64,000 nucleotides of DNA from Pseudonocardia sp. MH-G8 (GCF_002262885.1 NZ_NKYF01000002.1:434001-498000); one strand, 5' to 3'; shown: positions 1 to 8,718, counted from the first letter of the stretch. Translations and numbers: made by a program. The notes: generated by a model from the sequence alone, not told the origin.

Positions 1-1717
1 CGTCGACGACGTCGCCAGCACGCACCGGCTCGACCGGTTCCCCCTCGCGGGGCAGAACGGCCGGCCTCCGGCTGGCGGGCCGGCGGACGACGACCCGGTA
101 CCCGGCCCGGAGCACGACCCGATGACGCCGCCCCGCGAGCAGTGGAACGGCACCGTGGACGAGGACGGCCCCGCCGCCGACGGCAGGCCCGACGGCGACG
201 GGACGGGCCACGACGACCGGCCCGACGGCTACCACGATGATCTCGGCGACGGCTACCGCGGGGAGTCCCGCAACGGCTACCACCAGGACGAGCACTCCCG
301 CGACGAGCTCCGGAGCGTCTGGCCGGCCGACGTCCCCGTCCTGCCCCGCGACGACCGCCGCCTCCGCGGTGTCGACGGGTACGCCGACCACGACGACGAC
401 TTCGACCACCGCGACAACCACCGCGACGACGAGGACGACTGGCGCGAGGACGACGTCGCCGACGACATCCGCGACGACCGGCGCGACGACCGGCGCGACG
501 ACCGGCGCGACGAGGAACGACCGCCCGCACGCGGCGACGAGTCCCCCACCGAACCACCGGCGCCGCACCCGCTCGCGCCACCCCGTCCCGTCCCGGTGCG
601 CGACGAGACCCGGCCTGGGCCTCGCCCGGCACCCACCACCCGGCCACGGCCGACGGTGATGCCGATCTCGCGCGCCCCGGTCCCGCCTCCGATCCCGCTG
701 GTCCGGCGCACCGGCCCGCACCCGACCCCTCGGCCCATGCCGGTCACCGAACCCCGCCCCACGGTGCGCCGTCTCGACGACGACGACCGGGACCAGGACC
801 CGCCACCGGACGCAGGCCCCACCGGCACCGCGCTCGGCGCGACACCGGACCGGGCGCAGCTCCCCCCTCGGAAGCTCGACGCATCGGAGCGGCGCGAGAC
901 GCCCGCGTTCAACTCGTTGAGCGACCCGCTCAACGGGCCGCTGCACCAGCCGTTGCTCGACCCCTTGCTGGACCCCACCGTTCACGACGACCCGCTCGGG
1001 CTGGACGCGCGACGTCCGGCGCCCGCCGCCGAGCCGGAGCCCGAGCCGGAGCCCGAGCCGGAGCCCGACGACGAGTGGTCGCAGGAGTGGCTCTCCGGCA
1101 CCTGGGCGATGGCGCCGTCGGCTCTCGACGAGCGGCCCGACCGCAACGGCCAGCACCCGCGGAGCACCGGCGAGGACGACGGGCACGCGGAACCAGCGGA
1201 CCACCCTGCTCCGCGCCCGACGCCCCGGCACCGGTTCGCCGGGGACCAGGGCGTCGCCGAGGGCACCGGCGGCGAGGACGGCCGGGGTTCGGCCGACGAC
1301 TCCGACGCCGACGACTCCGACGCCGACGACCTCGACGAGCACGACCCCGACGAGCACGACCCCGACGAGCACGACTCCGACGAGCACCACGCCGAGGACG
1401 CCGACGACGGCACCGACCAGCCCGAGCGCGTGGACGACGGGCCCGACCGGCGCGACCACCCGAACGACCGCCGGGACACGACCGGCGACCGGACCCCCAC
1501 CCGGCCGGGGCCCGGGACCGACCGGCCGGAACTCGGCCTGCGTCCCGAATCGCTCGCCCGGCTCAGCGACGCCGACCGGCAGCTGTTGGCCCGGCTCCAG
1601 GCCGAGCTGGTGGAGGGCCGCAAGCCGCGACTCACCCGGCGGCCCGACCTCGCCCGCGGGGCCGGCCCCATGACGAACGGCAGCCGGCGCAGCACACCAC
1701 CCGACCTCGCCGGCTGA
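1..1717 (+). CDS. C-terminal part of a disordered Asp/Arg/Pro-rich protein (5' end outside window)
   Basis: The frame is open from base 2 with no stop upstream of the first ATG at 122, so this is most likely the 3' portion of a longer gene that begins before the window. The visible protein is almost entirely low complexity. It has Asp/Arg/Gly-rich stretches, a DDRR triplet array coded by three 12-base repeats (470-505), a proline-rich middle, a Glu-Pro run near base 1035, and DEHDP repeats (1333-1377). Only the last 60 residues look ordered: a short charged helix ending in a basic tail. There is no membrane segment or recognisable catalytic motif. The acidic, histidine-containing repeats could bind metal or act as a flexible linker, but that is speculation. 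I do not recognise the family. Confidence refers to it being coding; function is unknown. Confidence 0.7.
   Translation, partial: VDDVASTHRLDRFPLAGQNGRPPAGGPADDDPVPGPEHDPMTPPREQWNGTVDEDGPAADGRPDGDGTGHDDRPDGYHDDLGDGYRGESRNGYHQDEHSRDELRSVWPADVPVLPRDDRRLRGVDGYADHDDDFDHRDNHRDDEDDWREDDVADDIRDDRRDDRRDDRRDEERPPARGDESPTEPPAPHPLAPPRPVPVRDETRPGPRPAPTTRPRPTVMPISRAPVPPPIPLVRRTGPHPTPRPMPVTEPRPTVRRLDDDDRDQDPPPDAGPTGTALGATPDRAQLPPRKLDASERRETPAFNSLSDPLNGPLHQPLLDPLLDPTVHDDPLGLDARRPAPAAEPEPEPEPEPEPDDEWSQEWLSGTWAMAPSALDERPDRNGQHPRSTGEDDGHAEPADHPAPRPTPRHRFAGDQGVAEGTGGEDGRGSADDSDADDSDADDLDEHDPDEHDPDEHDSDEHHAEDADDGTDQPERVDDGPDRRDHPNDRRDTTGDRTPTRPGPGTDRPELGLRPESLARLSDADRQLLARLQAELVEGRKPRLTRRPDLARGAGPMTNGSRRSTPPDLAG
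1333..1377 (+). repeat. Three tandem 15-bp units encoding DEHDP/DEHDS
   Basis: Three near-identical 15-base units (CGACGAGCACGACCC, the third ending in CTC) run head to tail in frame. A second in-frame array of three identical 12-base units lies at 470-505. Both keep the reading frame, so they look like coding microsatellite expansion. Confidence 0.85.
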
Positions 1718-1880
1718 CCTGCCCACATCCGGCCGACCTCGCGGCGGTCGACGCCCGCGACGCACGCCTCGGGACGACCACGGGCCCACCCCGACCCGCG
1801 GTCGTTCCCACCCGCACACCAGCACGATTCCGACCGCCACGGTGCACGCGCCGCAACGATCACCCGTCGGCAGGGCCGAA

Positions 1881-2771
1881 TCAGCGGACGGCGGTGCGCA
1901 CGGCCTCGACGAGCTCCTGGACGCGCATGCCGCGTGCGGCATCCAGCGCGGGGGGCGGGCCGGAGCCGTCGACCGCAGCCACCAGCTCGTCGAGCAGGGC
2001 GGCGTAGCAGGTGGCCGCGTCCGCGCCGCGGCCCGCGAGCCGGTGGCGCCCGGCCCCGCCGAGGACCGTGAACTCGATGTCCGACGGGTCCACGGGCAGG
2101 CTCATCGAGAGCGTGACCGTGCTCTGCGCCCCGCCGGCGTGGACGAGGCCGAAGCGCCACAGGTCGGGTTCGTCGTGCCGCGCCCACGCCACCTCGACGA
2201 CCGGCCCGACGGCCGCGTCGAGGAGGTCGATGACGTGCGGACCGATGTCGAACAGGGCGCCGTGCTCCATGCGCCAGGACGATGTGGCGTAGGGCCCACC
2301 CAGCAGCGAGCCGGAGAGCCAGCGGGCCGAGGCGACGGTGTCCGGGCCCGCCGGTTCCTCGGGCATCCCGGCGAGCCAGTCTCGGACGCCGGGCGCGTGC
2401 CGCATGGTCAGCACCATCGTGGAGTGGACCCCGGCGGCCGCCACCGCGTCCGCCACGGCCCGCGCCTCGGCGACCGAGCCCGCGAGCGGCTTCTCGCAGA
2501 TCAGGTGCTTGCCCGCAGCCGCGGCGTGCAGGGCCAGCCGGCCCTGCGCATGGGGCGGCACGGCGAAGGCGACCGCGTCGACGGCGTCGAGGAACACCTC
2601 GAGATCGGCGAACGCGCGGCCGCCGAACTCGCCGACCAGCTCACGGGCGACCTCCGGCCGGCGCGTCCACACCGCCGCCACCTCGGTGGCGGGGTGGGCG
2701 ACGAGCCCCGGACCGTGCACCGTGCGGGCCCACGGCCCACCGCCGACCAGACCCACCCGCAGCCCATCCAT
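1881..2771 (-). CDS. Gfo/Idh/MocA-family oxidoreductase
   Basis: The 296-residue protein starts with a Rossmann nucleotide-binding motif (GLVGGGPWA, residues 7-15) and has the family EKPL motif near residue 92, where the lysine is a catalytic-centre residue. The C-terminal half fits the family's alpha/beta substrate domain, including the GPHVIDLLD segment. Such enzymes use NAD(P)H to oxidise or reduce sugars, inositols or related polyols; the substrate cannot be told from sequence. The ATG at 2771 places the Rossmann motif at the N-terminus as in relatives; the longer open frame upstream would run into the divergent Nudix gene. It is divergent from the Nudix gene across about 35 bases, so promoters must be tightly packed. 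Confidence 0.85.
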   Translation of the reverse strand: MDGLRVGLVGGGPWARTVHGPGLVAHPATEVAAVWTRRPEVARELVGEFGGRAFADLEVFLDAVDAVAFAVPPHAQGRLALHAAAAGKHLICEKPLAGSVAEARAVADAVAAAGVHSTMVLTMRHAPGVRDWLAGMPEEPAGPDTVASARWLSGSLLGGPYATSSWRMEHGALFDIGPHVIDLLDAAVGPVVEVAWARHDEPDLWRFGLVHAGGAQSTVTLSMSLPVDPSDIEFTVLGGAGRHRLAGRGADAATCYAALLDELVAAVDGSGPPPALDAARGMRVQELVEAVRTAVR

Positions 2772-2794
2772 GCGCACATCCTGCCGGTCCGGGT

Positions 2795-2806
2795 TAGTGT
2801 GCAGGC
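2795..2806 (+). promoter_or_regulatory. Predicted -10 box (TAGTGT) of a leaderless Nudix mRNA
   Basis: TAGTGT at 2795-2800 fits the actinobacterial TAnnnT -10 consensus and lies exactly six bases before the GTG at 2807. Transcription would then begin at the start codon. No purine-rich ribosome site is seen. Confidence 0.5.
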
Positions 2807-3607
2807 GTGCCCTCCCCGCCAGTCGATCCCAGACCGGCGGCGACCGTGCTGCTGCTGCGCGACCATCCCGCGCCGCCCCCCGGACGCACACCCCTGCAGG
2901 TGTTCCTGCAGCGCCGTGTCGCGGGGATGGCGTTCGCCGGTGGGATGACGGTGTTCCCCGGCGGTGGCGTCGACGCAGGCGACCGCACCGAGGCCGCGCG
3001 CTGGACCGGGCCCGACCCCCGGTGGTGGGGAGACCGGTTCGGCCTCCCCGCCGAACTCGGCGGCGCGCTGGTGCACGCCGCGGTGCGTGAGACGTTCGAG
3101 GAGTGCGGGGTGCTGCTCGCCGGACCCGACGCACCGGCCGGTGTGGGACGGCACCGGGACGACCTCGTGGCCCGCCGCCGCACGCTGGGCGAGGTCCTGA
3201 CCGAGTGCGGCCTGGCGCTGCGTGCCGACCTGTTGCGCCCCTGGGCCCGCTGGATCACCCCGCCCGGCCCTCCGCGGCGCTACGACACCGCGTTCTTCGC
3301 GGCGCTGGTGCCCGACGGGCAGGAGGCCGACGCGCACACCACCGAGGCGGTCGAAGCCACGTGGTGGCACCCGGACGAGGCGCTGGAGCACTGGCGGCGG
3401 GGCGAGATGCAGCTGATGCCCCCGACGTCGTACACGCTCCAGGAGATCGCCGAGCACGCCGACAGCACCGCTGTGCTCGCCGCAGCGGCCGGGCGCGAGA
3501 TCCGCCCCATCGTCCCGGGGGTGCGCAAGGAGGGCGACCTCCTCGTCGCGGTGTTGCCCGACGAGACCACCGTGCCCGCCACCGGTTTCCCGGATCGTCG
3601 CGCATGA
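2807..3607 (+). CDS. Nudix hydrolase (NUDT7/19-like)
   Basis: The 266-residue protein carries a Nudix core, RETFEECG at residues 94-101, which supplies the metal-binding glutamates. The upstream part of the Nudix box is divergent: between FPGGGVD (residues 50-56) and the core there is an insertion of about 30 residues. A split box is typical of NUDT7/NUDT19-type enzymes, several of which cleave CoA derivatives or other nucleoside diphosphates. The GTG start follows a -10-like box by six bases. Its stop codon overlaps the ATG of the downstream metallo-hydrolase by four bases (ATGA), so the two are almost certainly co-transcribed and translationally coupled. Substrate unknown. Confidence 0.85.
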   Translation: MPSPPVDPRPAATVLLLRDHPAPPPGRTPLQVFLQRRVAGMAFAGGMTVFPGGGVDAGDRTEAARWTGPDPRWWGDRFGLPAELGGALVHAAVRETFEECGVLLAGPDAPAGVGRHRDDLVARRRTLGEVLTECGLALRADLLRPWARWITPPGPPRRYDTAFFAALVPDGQEADAHTTEAVEATWWHPDEALEHWRRGEMQLMPPTSYTLQEIAEHADSTAVLAAAAGREIRPIVPGVRKEGDLLVAVLPDETTVPATGFPDRRA

Positions 3608-4395
3608 CCCGTCCCGCGTACGGCGTCCTGCGACCGGTCACCCCGCTGGCCGCGGTGCTGCTCGCCGAGAACCCCTCTCCGATGACGCTGGACGGCACGA
3701 ACACCTGGGTGCTGCGGGCGCCCGGCACGAGGTCGTGCGTCGTGGTCGATCCGGGCGAGGAGGACGAGGGGCACCTGCAGCGCGTGGCCGCGCACGGACC
3801 GGTGGCACTGGTGCTGCTCACCCACCGCCACCCCGACCACGCGGGCGGTGCGCGCCGGTTCGCCGAGCTCACCGGGGCGCCGGTGCGGGCCCTCGACCCC
3901 TCGCTCGTGCTCGGTTCGGAGGCCCTCACCGACGGCGACGTCGTGGCCGAGTCCGGGGTGCAGCTGCGCGTGGTGGCCACCCCCGGCCACACGTCGGACT
4001 CGCTGTCGTTCCTGCTCACCGGGCCGGACGCGGATCCGGTCGTGCTCACCGGCGACACGATCCTCGGGCGCGGCACCACCGTGATCGCGCACCCGGACGG
4101 CGCGCTGGGGCCCTATCTCGACTCGCTGCACCGGCTCGCCGACCTCGCACCCGGCACGGCCGTGCTGCCCGGCCACGGACCCGAACTGCCCGACGCTCCC
4201 GCCGTCGCCCGGGCCTACCTCGCCCATCGCGCGGAGCGGCTGGAGCAGGTCCGGGCGGCCCTGGCCCGGCTGGGGCCCGAGGCGTCGCCACGACAGGTGG
4301 TCGAGACCGTCTACGCCGACGTCGACCGCGCGGTGTGGCCCGCGGCGGAGCTGTCGGTGCGGGCCCAGCTGGAGCACCTGCGCGGCACCGCCTAG
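3604..4395 (+). CDS. Metallo-beta-lactamase-fold hydrolase (LACTB2-like, Rv3677c-like)
   Basis: The 263-residue protein has the diagnostic HRHPDH zinc motif at residues 74-79, followed by further metal ligands in PGHTSDS, TGDT and GHGPE. This is the full binuclear zinc site of the glyoxalase II/LACTB2 group. Relatives hydrolyse thioesters or act as endoribonucleases. The location two genes from crp matches the Rv3677c-Rv3676 order in mycobacteria. It overlaps the Nudix gene by four bases and ends shortly before the convergent MFS gene. Function is assigned to fold level only. Confidence 0.88.
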   Translation: MTRPAYGVLRPVTPLAAVLLAENPSPMTLDGTNTWVLRAPGTRSCVVVDPGEEDEGHLQRVAAHGPVALVLLTHRHPDHAGGARRFAELTGAPVRALDPSLVLGSEALTDGDVVAESGVQLRVVATPGHTSDSLSFLLTGPDADPVVLTGDTILGRGTTVIAHPDGALGPYLDSLHRLADLAPGTAVLPGHGPELPDAPAVARAYLAHRAERLEQVRAALARLGPEASPRQVVETVYADVDRAVWPAAELSVRAQLEHLRGTA

Positions 4396-4406
4396 CCGAG
4401 CCCCGC

Positions 4407-5648
4407 TCAGGCCGCGACGGCCGGCTGTCCCACGGGGCCGGGCAGCAGGGTGGCGCGGCGCAACCACAGCACCGCCGCCAGCACCACGCCCGCCGCGCCG
4501 CCGGTGAGGAACGCCACAGTCGGCCCATACGCCTCGACGACGACGCCGGCGCTCGACTGCCCGGTCGCGATGCCGAGGGTGGCCGCGGTGATCACCCACC
4601 CGAACGCCTCGGTGGCAGTACCGGGAGGGGCGGTGATGTCGACGGCGAGTGACTGCCCGGTGACGAGCGGGGTGATCAGCGCACCGGCAACGAGCATGGT
4701 GACCACGAGCACCGGCAGCGAGGCCGTCGGCCCGGACAACGCCATCGCCGCCACCAGCACGCCGAACACGGCGAGCAGCACCGGCATCCGCAGGTGCAGC
4801 GGGCGGGGCCAGGGGCGCATGCCGTAGAGCACGCCGGCCAGCACGGACGTCACCGACCACGCGGACAGCAGGACCCCACCCATCGCGGGCGACCCGGCAG
4901 CCGCCGTGACGGCGGGGACCCCGACCTCCACCGATCCGACGACGAGCCCGAATCCCAGCGCGGCGAGCGCCACCGTCCGCATCCCCGGCCTCGCGAGCGG
5001 GCCCAGCAGGGTGCTCCGGCCCGTGGTGGGGATCGGCGCCGTCCGACGAGCCGGCCGGCTCAGCGCGAAGCCGGTGGCGCCGAGCGTCATCGCGGAGGCG
5101 GCCACCGCCAGGCCGAGGCCGGGCCACGGCGCGGTGACGAGGAACGCAGCAGTGGCGGGCCCGAGGATGAAGAAGGCCTCCAGGCTGATCGCCTCGTAGC
5201 TCAGGGCCGCCGCACGGGCGGGCCCCGGCGGCACGAGCACGCTCCACAGCGACCGGGAGGCGCCCTCGAGCGCGGGGTGCACCAGGCCCGAGAACGTGGC
5301 CAACACCACCAGCACCGGCACCGGCTGCCCGGTCTCGACGGCGGCCACCAGGGCGCACACCGCCACCACGAACAACGCGATGATCACCAGCAACGGCCGG
5401 GTCGGCCCCAACCGGTCCATCAGCCGGCCCTGTGTGACCGACCCGGCCGCGACACCGATCATCGTGCCCGCCGAGACCAGCCCCGCCACGGCGAACGATC
5501 CGCTCACCTGCTGGATGTAGAGCAGCGTGGCCAGCGACAGCATCGCGATGGGGAACCGGCCGACAGCCGATGCGAGCACCGGCACGGCGGCTCCCGGTGC
5601 GGTGAGCGCAGCGCGGTAGTCGGCGAGGGTGGCGGGAGCGGCTGTCAC
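4407..5648 (-). CDS. MFS transporter, drug-efflux type
   Basis: The 413-residue hydrophobic protein has about twelve membrane spans and a cytoplasmic loop motif between TM2 and TM3 (QGRLMDRLGPTRPL), which fits the DHA1-like major facilitator signature. The substrate is likely a small organic compound exported by proton antiport. I chose the GTG at 5648: a -10-like CACGCT lies six bases upstream, and a perfect 16-bp palindrome (5669-5684) then covers the -35 region. An in-frame ATG at 5666 would add six residues. The palindrome suggests control by a dimeric repressor, although no dedicated regulator gene is adjacent except crp. Confidence 0.85.
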   Translation of the reverse strand: MTAAPATLADYRAALTAPGAAVPVLASAVGRFPIAMLSLATLLYIQQVSGSFAVAGLVSAGTMIGVAAGSVTQGRLMDRLGPTRPLLVIIALFVVAVCALVAAVETGQPVPVLVVLATFSGLVHPALEGASRSLWSVLVPPGPARAAALSYEAISLEAFFILGPATAAFLVTAPWPGLGLAVAASAMTLGATGFALSRPARRTAPIPTTGRSTLLGPLARPGMRTVALAALGFGLVVGSVEVGVPAVTAAAGSPAMGGVLLSAWSVTSVLAGVLYGMRPWPRPLHLRMPVLLAVFGVLVAAMALSGPTASLPVLVVTMLVAGALITPLVTGQSLAVDITAPPGTATEAFGWVITAATLGIATGQSSAGVVVEAYGPTVAFLTGGAAGVVLAAVLWLRRATLLPGPVGQPAVAA

Positions 5649-5668
5649 GCGTCCAGCGTGACACATTC

Positions 5669-5684
5669 TGGTACGGCCGTACCA
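5669..5684. promoter_or_regulatory. Perfect 16-bp palindrome, probable operator of the MFS gene
   Basis: TGGTACGGCCGTACCA is a perfect palindrome. It lies about 20 bases upstream of the preferred GTG of the MFS gene and overlaps where its -35 element should be. It is too short and loopless to be a terminator hairpin, so an operator is the best reading. Confidence 0.55.
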
Positions 5685-5702
5685 CTCAGTTCCGACGAAG
5701 CA

Positions 5703-5757
5703 ACGTACGAGCGGCACCCTCGTCCCGGTCTATCGGACGAGAGTGCCGTTCGTACGT
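5703..5757. repeat. Dispersed hairpin element, copy A
   Basis: Two 22-base arms (5703-5724 and 5736-5757) pair at 20 of 22 positions around an 11-base loop. The core GCGGCACCCTCGTC / GACGAGAGTGCCG is shared with copies at 6955 and 26601. It lies downstream of crp and upstream of the MFS gene, so it could act as a terminator for crp; there is no U-tract. Confidence 0.75.
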
Positions 5758-5769
5758 CGAGGCGGGGAG

Positions 5770-6444
5770 CTAGCGGGCGCGGCGCGCGAGCCGCTCGGGC
5801 TCGAGGATCAGCACGCTCTTGCCCTCCAGCCGCAGCCAGCCGCGGTGGGCGAAGTCGGCGAGGGCCTTGTTCACCGTCTCACGGCTCGCGCCGACCAGCT
5901 GGGCGATCTCCTCCTGCGTGAGGTCGTGCGTGACGCGCAGCAGGCCCGACTCCTGGGACCCGAACTGGCGCGCCAGCTGCAGCAGCGCCTTCGCGACGCG
6001 ACCGGGCACGTCGGTGAAGATGAGGTCGGCGAGCGCGTTGTTGGTGCGCCGCAGCCGCCGGGCGAGCACGCGCAGCAGCTGCTCCGCGATCTCCGGGCGC
6101 TTGCCGATCCACTCCCGCAGCGCGGGCCGGTCCATCGTGTACGTGCGGACCTCGGTGACCGCCGTGGCCGAGGACGTTCGTGGCCCCGGGTCGAAGATGG
6201 ACAGCTCACCGAACATGTCCGACGGCCCGGCCACCATCAGCAGGTTCTCCCTGCCGTCCGGCGACTTCCGCCCGATCTTCACCTTGCCGCTGCCCACGAT
6301 GTAGAGCCGGTCGCCCGGCTCGCCCTCCGCGAAGATCACGTGCCCACGCGGGAACTCCGCAGGCTCGAGCGCCTGGGCCAGCGCGTCGGCCGCGTGGGGC
6401 TCGACGCCCTGGAAGATCCCTGCGCGGATCAGAACTTCGTCCAC
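5770..6444 (-). CDS. crp: Crp/Fnr-family cAMP-type transcription regulator (Rv3676-like)
   Basis: The 224-residue protein is a near full-length counterpart of the mycobacterial Crp as I recall it. It has an N-terminal cyclic-nucleotide-binding barrel with the phosphate-cassette motif [17 protein letters not shown], a dimerisation helix ([20 protein letters not shown]), and a C-terminal winged helix with the recognition helix [15 protein letters not shown]. The GTG at 6444 gives exactly the 224 residues of the mycobacterial protein. The neighbourhood (metallo-hydrolase on one side, Rv3675-like protein and nth on the other) repeats the mycobacterial order. It is a global regulator of respiration and carbon use in relatives. 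Confidence 0.93.
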   Translation of the reverse strand: MDEVLIRAGIFQGVEPHAADALAQALEPAEFPRGHVIFAEGEPGDRLYIVGSGKVKIGRKSPDGRENLLMVAGPSDMFGELSIFDPGPRTSSATAVTEVRTYTMDRPALREWIGKRPEIAEQLLRVLARRLRRTNNALADLIFTDVPGRVAKALLQLARQFGSQESGLLRVTHDLTQEEIAQLVGASRETVNKALADFAHRGWLRLEGKSVLILEPERLARRAR

Positions 6445-6590
6445 TGCACCGCTCCTCGTCCCGGCCGCTGCCCCGCGGCGGATCACCGGCGCGTCAGTCT
6501 AGGGGGTGCGCGCACCGTCGGTGACGCGGCAACCGCCGATTTGCTCCCACGACCGGGGGACATTCACCCCGGATCGCCCTGATCTGCCGC

Positions 6591-6842
6591 TCAGGCAGCC
6601 TTACTGCGACGCCCGGGGCGCCGCCCTCGCGAACTCCGGTTGCGGAGCCGGAACAGCTCCAGAGCGCGGCCCGAGCCCTGCCGGAAGAGGGCACGGACCT
6701 CGTCGGGACGGGGCCGTTCGAGCAGCTCTTCGAGCTCCTCCGGGCGCACGGTGGTCTCCCGCAGCTTGGACTCCACGCGCTCCATTCCGAGCGCGAAGAA
6801 CATCACCAGCAGCGGCACGAGGACGGACAACCAGGCAGTCAT
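6591..6842 (-). CDS. Small membrane-anchored basic protein (Rv3675-like position)
   Basis: This 83-residue protein has one N-terminal membrane helix (residues 4-19), then an amphipathic charged segment (ESKLRETTVRPEELEELLERP), and an Arg/Lys-rich tail. It sits between crp and nth, the place held by the small membrane protein Rv3675 in mycobacteria. The ATG at 6842 puts the hydrophobic helix directly at the N-terminus. Coding bias and the conserved position support a real gene. Function unknown. Confidence 0.7.
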   Translation of the reverse strand: MTAWLSVLVPLLVMFFALGMERVESKLRETTVRPEELEELLERPRPDEVRALFRQGSGRALELFRLRNRSSRGRRPGRRSKAA

Positions 6843-6954
6843 GTCGACGCTGATGCTCCCGCACCGGGCCCGGCGACGCGGCGGCGGGGGTCGGCGCGTT
6901 CCCATCCCGAGACCATTTCGTGACCAATGTCGCCACGAACAGCGCGGTGACCAC

Positions 6955-7005
6955 CAACGAACGGCACTCCCGTCGCTACCTAGCCAACGAGAGTGCCGTC
7001 CGTTG
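6955..7005. repeat. Dispersed hairpin element, copy B
   Basis: Arms at 6955-6975 and 6985-7005 pair at 18 of 21 positions around a 9-base loop and share the AACGAACGGCACT / GAGTGCCG core of copies A and C. It lies between two divergent genes, 60-70 bases upstream of nth, so it cannot be a terminator for a gene reading into it. This argues for a dispersed repeat family and not only a set of terminators. Confidence 0.75.
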
Positions 7006-7064
7006 CGTCGGATCGACCCGCCGCAGCGAAGCGGAGGCCATCCAACACTGTCGGGGGGCTTCCG

Positions 7065-7076
7065 TACTCTCACACC
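7065..7076 (+). promoter_or_regulatory. Predicted -10 box of leaderless nth mRNA
   Basis: TACTCT (7065-7070) matches TAnnnT and lies six bases before the GTG of nth. This is a typical leaderless arrangement and it decides the start over the in-frame ATG at 6993, which would lie inside hairpin copy B. Confidence 0.6.
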
Positions 7077-7955
7077 GTGACCACCGCCTCCCGCAGCACG
7101 TCGGCGCGGGGCGCCGCAGAGCCCGCTCCCGCACCGCGGGCCACGGCCCGGAGCGCGGCCCGCCTCGCCAAGCGGATCGCCGCGGGGGAGCCCGCGCTGG
7201 GCCGGGCCCGGCGCGTCGGCCGGATGCTGCGCACGCTCGCCGCCACCCATCCCGACGCCCATTGCGAGCTCGATTTCACCACGCCGCTCGAGCTGGCCGT
7301 GGCCACGGTGCTGTCGGCCCAATCCACCGACAAGATGGTCAACTCGGTCACACCGGCGCTGTTCCGCCGCTACCGCAGCGCGCTCGACTACGCGCAGGCC
7401 GACCGCGCGGAGCTCGAGGAGATGATCCACAGCACCGGCTTCTTCCGGAACAAGGCGGGCTCGCTCATCGGTCTCGGGGCCGCGGTCGTCGAGAAGCACG
7501 ACGGCGAGTTGCCGCGCACGCTCGAGGAGCTCGTGGCGCTGCCCGGGATCGGGCGCAAGACGGCCAACGTCATCCTCGGCAACGCCTTCGACGTCCCCGG
7601 CATCACGGTCGACACCCACTTCGGCCGGTTGGTGCGGCGCTGGGGCTGGACCGAGGAGGAGGATCCGGTCAAGGTCGAGCACGCCATCGGTGCGCTCGTG
7701 CCGAAGCGCGACTGGACGATGGTGTCGCACTACGTGATCTTCCACGGGCGTCGGGTCTGCCACGCGCGCAAGCCGGCGTGCGGGGCCTGCTCGCTCAGTG
7801 CCGACTGCCCCACCTTCGGTGCCGGCCCCACCGACCCGATCGCGGCGTCCGCGCTGCTCAAGGGCCCGTCGCGGGCCCACCTGCTCGAGATCGTCGGCAT
7901 CCCCGACGACGACGCGCCGGCGCCGGTCGGCCGCGAGGACGCGGACGCCCCGTGA
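7077..7955 (+). CDS. nth: Endonuclease III, DNA glycosylase/AP lyase
   Basis: The 292-residue enzyme removes oxidised pyrimidines and cleaves abasic sites in base-excision repair. The helix-hairpin-helix [13 protein letters not shown] carries the catalytic lysine (about K161), followed by the catalytic aspartate in TVDTHFGR (about D179). Four cysteines at about 228, 235, 238 and 244 follow the C-x6-C-x2-C-x5-C pattern of the [4Fe-4S] cluster loop. An Ala/Arg-rich N-terminal extension of about 45 residues precedes the core, longer than in E. coli. It faces crp's block and leads into tlpA, Nudix and marP genes as in the mycobacterial order. Confidence 0.95.
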   Translation: MTTASRSTSARGAAEPAPAPRATARSAARLAKRIAAGEPALGRARRVGRMLRTLAATHPDAHCELDFTTPLELAVATVLSAQSTDKMVNSVTPALFRRYRSALDYAQADRAELEEMIHSTGFFRNKAGSLIGLGAAVVEKHDGELPRTLEELVALPGIGRKTANVILGNAFDVPGITVDTHFGRLVRRWGWTEEEDPVKVEHAIGALVPKRDWTMVSHYVIFHGRRVCHARKPACGACSLSADCPTFGAGPTDPIAASALLKGPSRAHLLEIVGIPDDDAPAPVGREDADAP

Positions 7956-7984
7956 CCCTTCGCGCCGCCGCCGCCCGCCGTCGC

Positions 7985-8052
7985 TCGCACACCGATCCTG
8001 GCGCTGCCACACCGACTGCAGTCGGTGTGGCAGCGCGGAAGTCGGTGTGCGA
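7985..8052. repeat. Nested palindrome with a perfect 36-bp core
   Basis: Bases 8001-8036 form a perfect 36-bp palindrome. A second perfect 11-bp pair (TCGCACACCGA at 7985-7995, TCGGTGTGCGA at 8042-8052) encloses it. The octamer CACACCGA or its complement occurs four times. The element sits between nth and the thioredoxin gene and ends about 18 bases before the latter's GTG. It could be a terminator of nth, an attenuator or a multi-site operator. Confidence 0.8.
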
Positions 8053-8070
8053 CCGCGTCCGGGCGAGCGC

Positions 8071-8718
8071 GTGACCGGTCCTGGCGCGGGCATGCGCCGC
8101 TCGGAGGTCGTCACCACGGTCGTGGTCGCGGTGCTGGCAGCCGTCGCCGTGTTCGCGCTATGGCCCCGCGACGACGCCCCGGCCCCCGAACGCCCGCCCG
8201 CGGCCACGGGCGAGCCGGCCCCGGTGCCCGACGCGGAGCTCGCCGACGCGCGCGCGGCCGCGGGCTCGGTGGCCTGCCCCGGCCCCACCGGCACGGCACC
8301 CGCAGGCCCGCTGGCCGGGGTCACCGTTCCCTGCCTGGGCGCCCCCGGCGTCGTCGACGTCGGCGCCGCGCTCGCCGGCGGCCCCGCCCTGCTCAACGTC
8401 TGGGCTTCCTGGTGCGAGCCGTGCCGCGACGAGCTGCCCGCACTCGTCGAGTACGCCGCGCGGCCCGGCGCCGTGCCCGTGCTCGGCATCGACGTGCGCG
8501 ACGATCCGCGCGCCGCGTTGGGCCTGCTCGCCGAGCTCGGCGTGGCCCTCCCGTCGGTCACCGACCCGGACGGCGCGCTGCGCGCCGCGCTGGACGTTCC
8601 ACCCGCGCTGCCCGCCTCGTACGTGGTGCGCGCCGACGGCACCGCGGTGCGGGTCGACCCGCCCACCCCGTTCGCCACCGCCGACGAGGTTGCCGAGGCC
8701 GTGGAGCGGTTGTCGTGA
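8071..8718 (+). CDS. Membrane-anchored TlpA-like thioredoxin (Rv3673c-like)
   Basis: The 215-residue protein has an N-terminal membrane helix (about residues 12-30), an Ala/Pro-rich linker and a thioredoxin fold with the redox motif WCEPC (C115 and C118). This is the layout of extracytoplasmic thiol reductases that keep cytochrome c or other exported substrates reduced. A later cis-proline segment (PALPASYVV) supports the fold. GTG at 8071 and ATG at 8092 are both possible starts; only the length before the helix differs. The stop overlaps the next GTG by four bases, so it is coupled to the Nudix gene. Confidence 0.88.
   Translation: MTGPGAGMRRSEVVTTVVVAVLAAVAVFALWPRDDAPAPERPPAATGEPAPVPDAELADARAAAGSVACPGPTGTAPAGPLAGVTVPCLGAPGVVDVGAALAGGPALLNVWASWCEPCRDELPALVEYAARPGAVPVLGIDVRDDPRAALGLLAELGVALPSVTDPDGALRAALDVPPALPASYVVRADGTAVRVDPPTPFATADEVAEAVERLS

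Noticed and set aside
470-505. Short direct repeats that could be taken for a CRISPR
   Set aside because: Units are 12 bases, contiguous and in frame with no spacers; they encode DDRR.
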